Assembly: GCA_002482815.1 (NCBI GenBank)
Contig: DLGS01000065.1
Location: 1-15,615, forward strand
Direction of reading: 5' to 3'
Length of the DNA stretch: 15,615 nucleotides
DNA from: Bacteroidetes bacterium UBA7688
Lineage (GTDB): Bacteria > Bacteroidota > Bacteroidia > Chitinophagales > Chitinophagaceae
Below, in pieces: positions 15,465 through 15,615 of the stretch. Position 1 is the first letter of the stretch. Every line of letters starts with the position of its first letter. Under the pieces are notes generated by a model. The model searched no databases and had not been told where the DNA came from. It saw nothing but the letters and a program-made list of their open reading frames with translations. The position numbers and the translations under genes are program-made.

Positions 15465-15472
15465 CAAATATA
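15465..15472 (-). promoter_or_regulatory. Possible -7 element for the secreted-protein gene
   Basis: The minus strand reads TATATTTG, an exact match to the Bacteroidota TAnnTTTG -7 consensus, with its last base 26 bases before the ATG at 15438. A matching TTG -33 element is not evident. The short gap between this gene and the metX stop makes an independent promoter here plausible but unproven. Confidence 0.4.
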
Positions 15473-15500
15473 AGAAATTGTTCAGTTGATGTAGCGGAAT

Positions 15501-15611
15501 TTAAAGATTTTCAAACCAGGTCATAAGCTTTTCTCCAATCATTTTAATTTCTATCAAAAAACCATCGTGACCGAAAGCGGAATCAATTTCATAAAATGAT
15601 TGGAGAAAAGC
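15501..15611 (-). CDS. metX: Homoserine O-acetyltransferase, C-terminal fragment
   Basis: Only the last 36 codons are present. FYEIDSAFGHDGFLIE is the MetX C-terminal signature of the alpha/beta-hydrolase fold, with the catalytic His in GHDGFL; the protein ends ...MTWFENL. The full enzyme acetylates homoserine in methionine synthesis and has about 330-380 residues. Reading upstream, the frame meets a TAA at 15612-15614, which lies inside the 24-base inverted copy at the window end. The stop is therefore most likely not genuine and the true gene should continue past the edge. It could alternatively be a decayed remnant. Confidence 0.8.
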   Translation of the reverse strand, partial: AFLQSFYEIDSAFGHDGFLIEIKMIGEKLMTWFENL

Positions 15612-15615
15612 TTAT
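15523..15615. repeat. 24-base perfect inverted repeat at the window end
   Basis: Bases 15523-15546 and 15592-15615 are exact reverse complements (arm begins ATAAGCTTTTCTCCAATC), separated by 45 bases. Pairing stops at 15547/15591, and the outer end coincides with the last base given. The left arm codes for natural-looking MetX sequence (KMIGEKL), while the right arm puts an in-frame stop in metX. A fold-back assembly or amplification artefact at a contig end is the simplest explanation. Confidence 0.85.

Noticed and set aside
1..15615. CRISPR array, tRNA, rRNA, insertion sequence or phage attachment site
   Set aside because: No regularly spaced direct repeats, no RNA gene signatures, no transposase or integrase frames; nearly all bases are accounted for by coding sequence.

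Overview
The window looks like a chromosomal stretch of a Bacteroidota (Flavobacteriia/Chitinophagia-type) bacterium. The base composition is moderately AT-rich, starts have few strong Shine-Dalgarno sites, two candidate promoters carry the Bacteroidota TAnnTTTG element, and the gene content is that of a flexirubin pigment locus. Flexirubins are esters of an aryl-polyene acid with a 2,5-dialkylresorcinol. This window carries genes for both halves and candidate genes for joining, decorating and exporting them.

Layout. A long, tightly packed minus-strand gene run reads from a tyrosine ammonia-lyase (13422) leftward off the window edge: TAL, a secreted WG-repeat protein, a FabG-like ketoreductase, a FabF-like ketosynthase, an acyl carrier protein, an LpxL/HtrB-like acyltransferase, a CrtI/RetSat-like FAD oxidoreductase, DarA, DarB, two hot-dog dehydratase-like proteins, a small uncharacterised protein, a BtrH-N-domain protein, an ABC ATPase and the first 256 codons of its ABC-2 permease. 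Gaps are mostly 0-36 bases and several genes overlap, so one transcript is likely. Divergent from TAL, a plus-strand FAD protein (13533-14792) carries halogenase-type motifs and ends in a strong bidirectional terminator (14773-14806). Beyond it, on the minus strand, lie an unrelated small secreted protein and the last 36 codons of a homoserine O-acetyltransferase (metX).

How the genes may work together (established family roles plus inference). TAL makes 4-coumarate from tyrosine as the aryl starter. Ketosynthase, ketoreductase, dehydratase pair and ACP extend it into a conjugated polyene. DarB and DarA make the dialkylresorcinol. The BtrH-like protein or the LpxL-like acyltransferase is a candidate for joining the two. 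The FAD halogenase-like protein could chlorinate the phenolic ring, and the ABC-2 system could move the pigment. No chain-length factor, ligase for the starter, LolA or MMPL-type exporter is inside this window; in related loci such genes occur, so the cluster probably continues left of base 1.

A caution: the last 24 bases are the exact reverse complement of bases 15523-15546 and introduce an in-frame stop into metX. This looks like a fold-back at a contig end rather than real biology.
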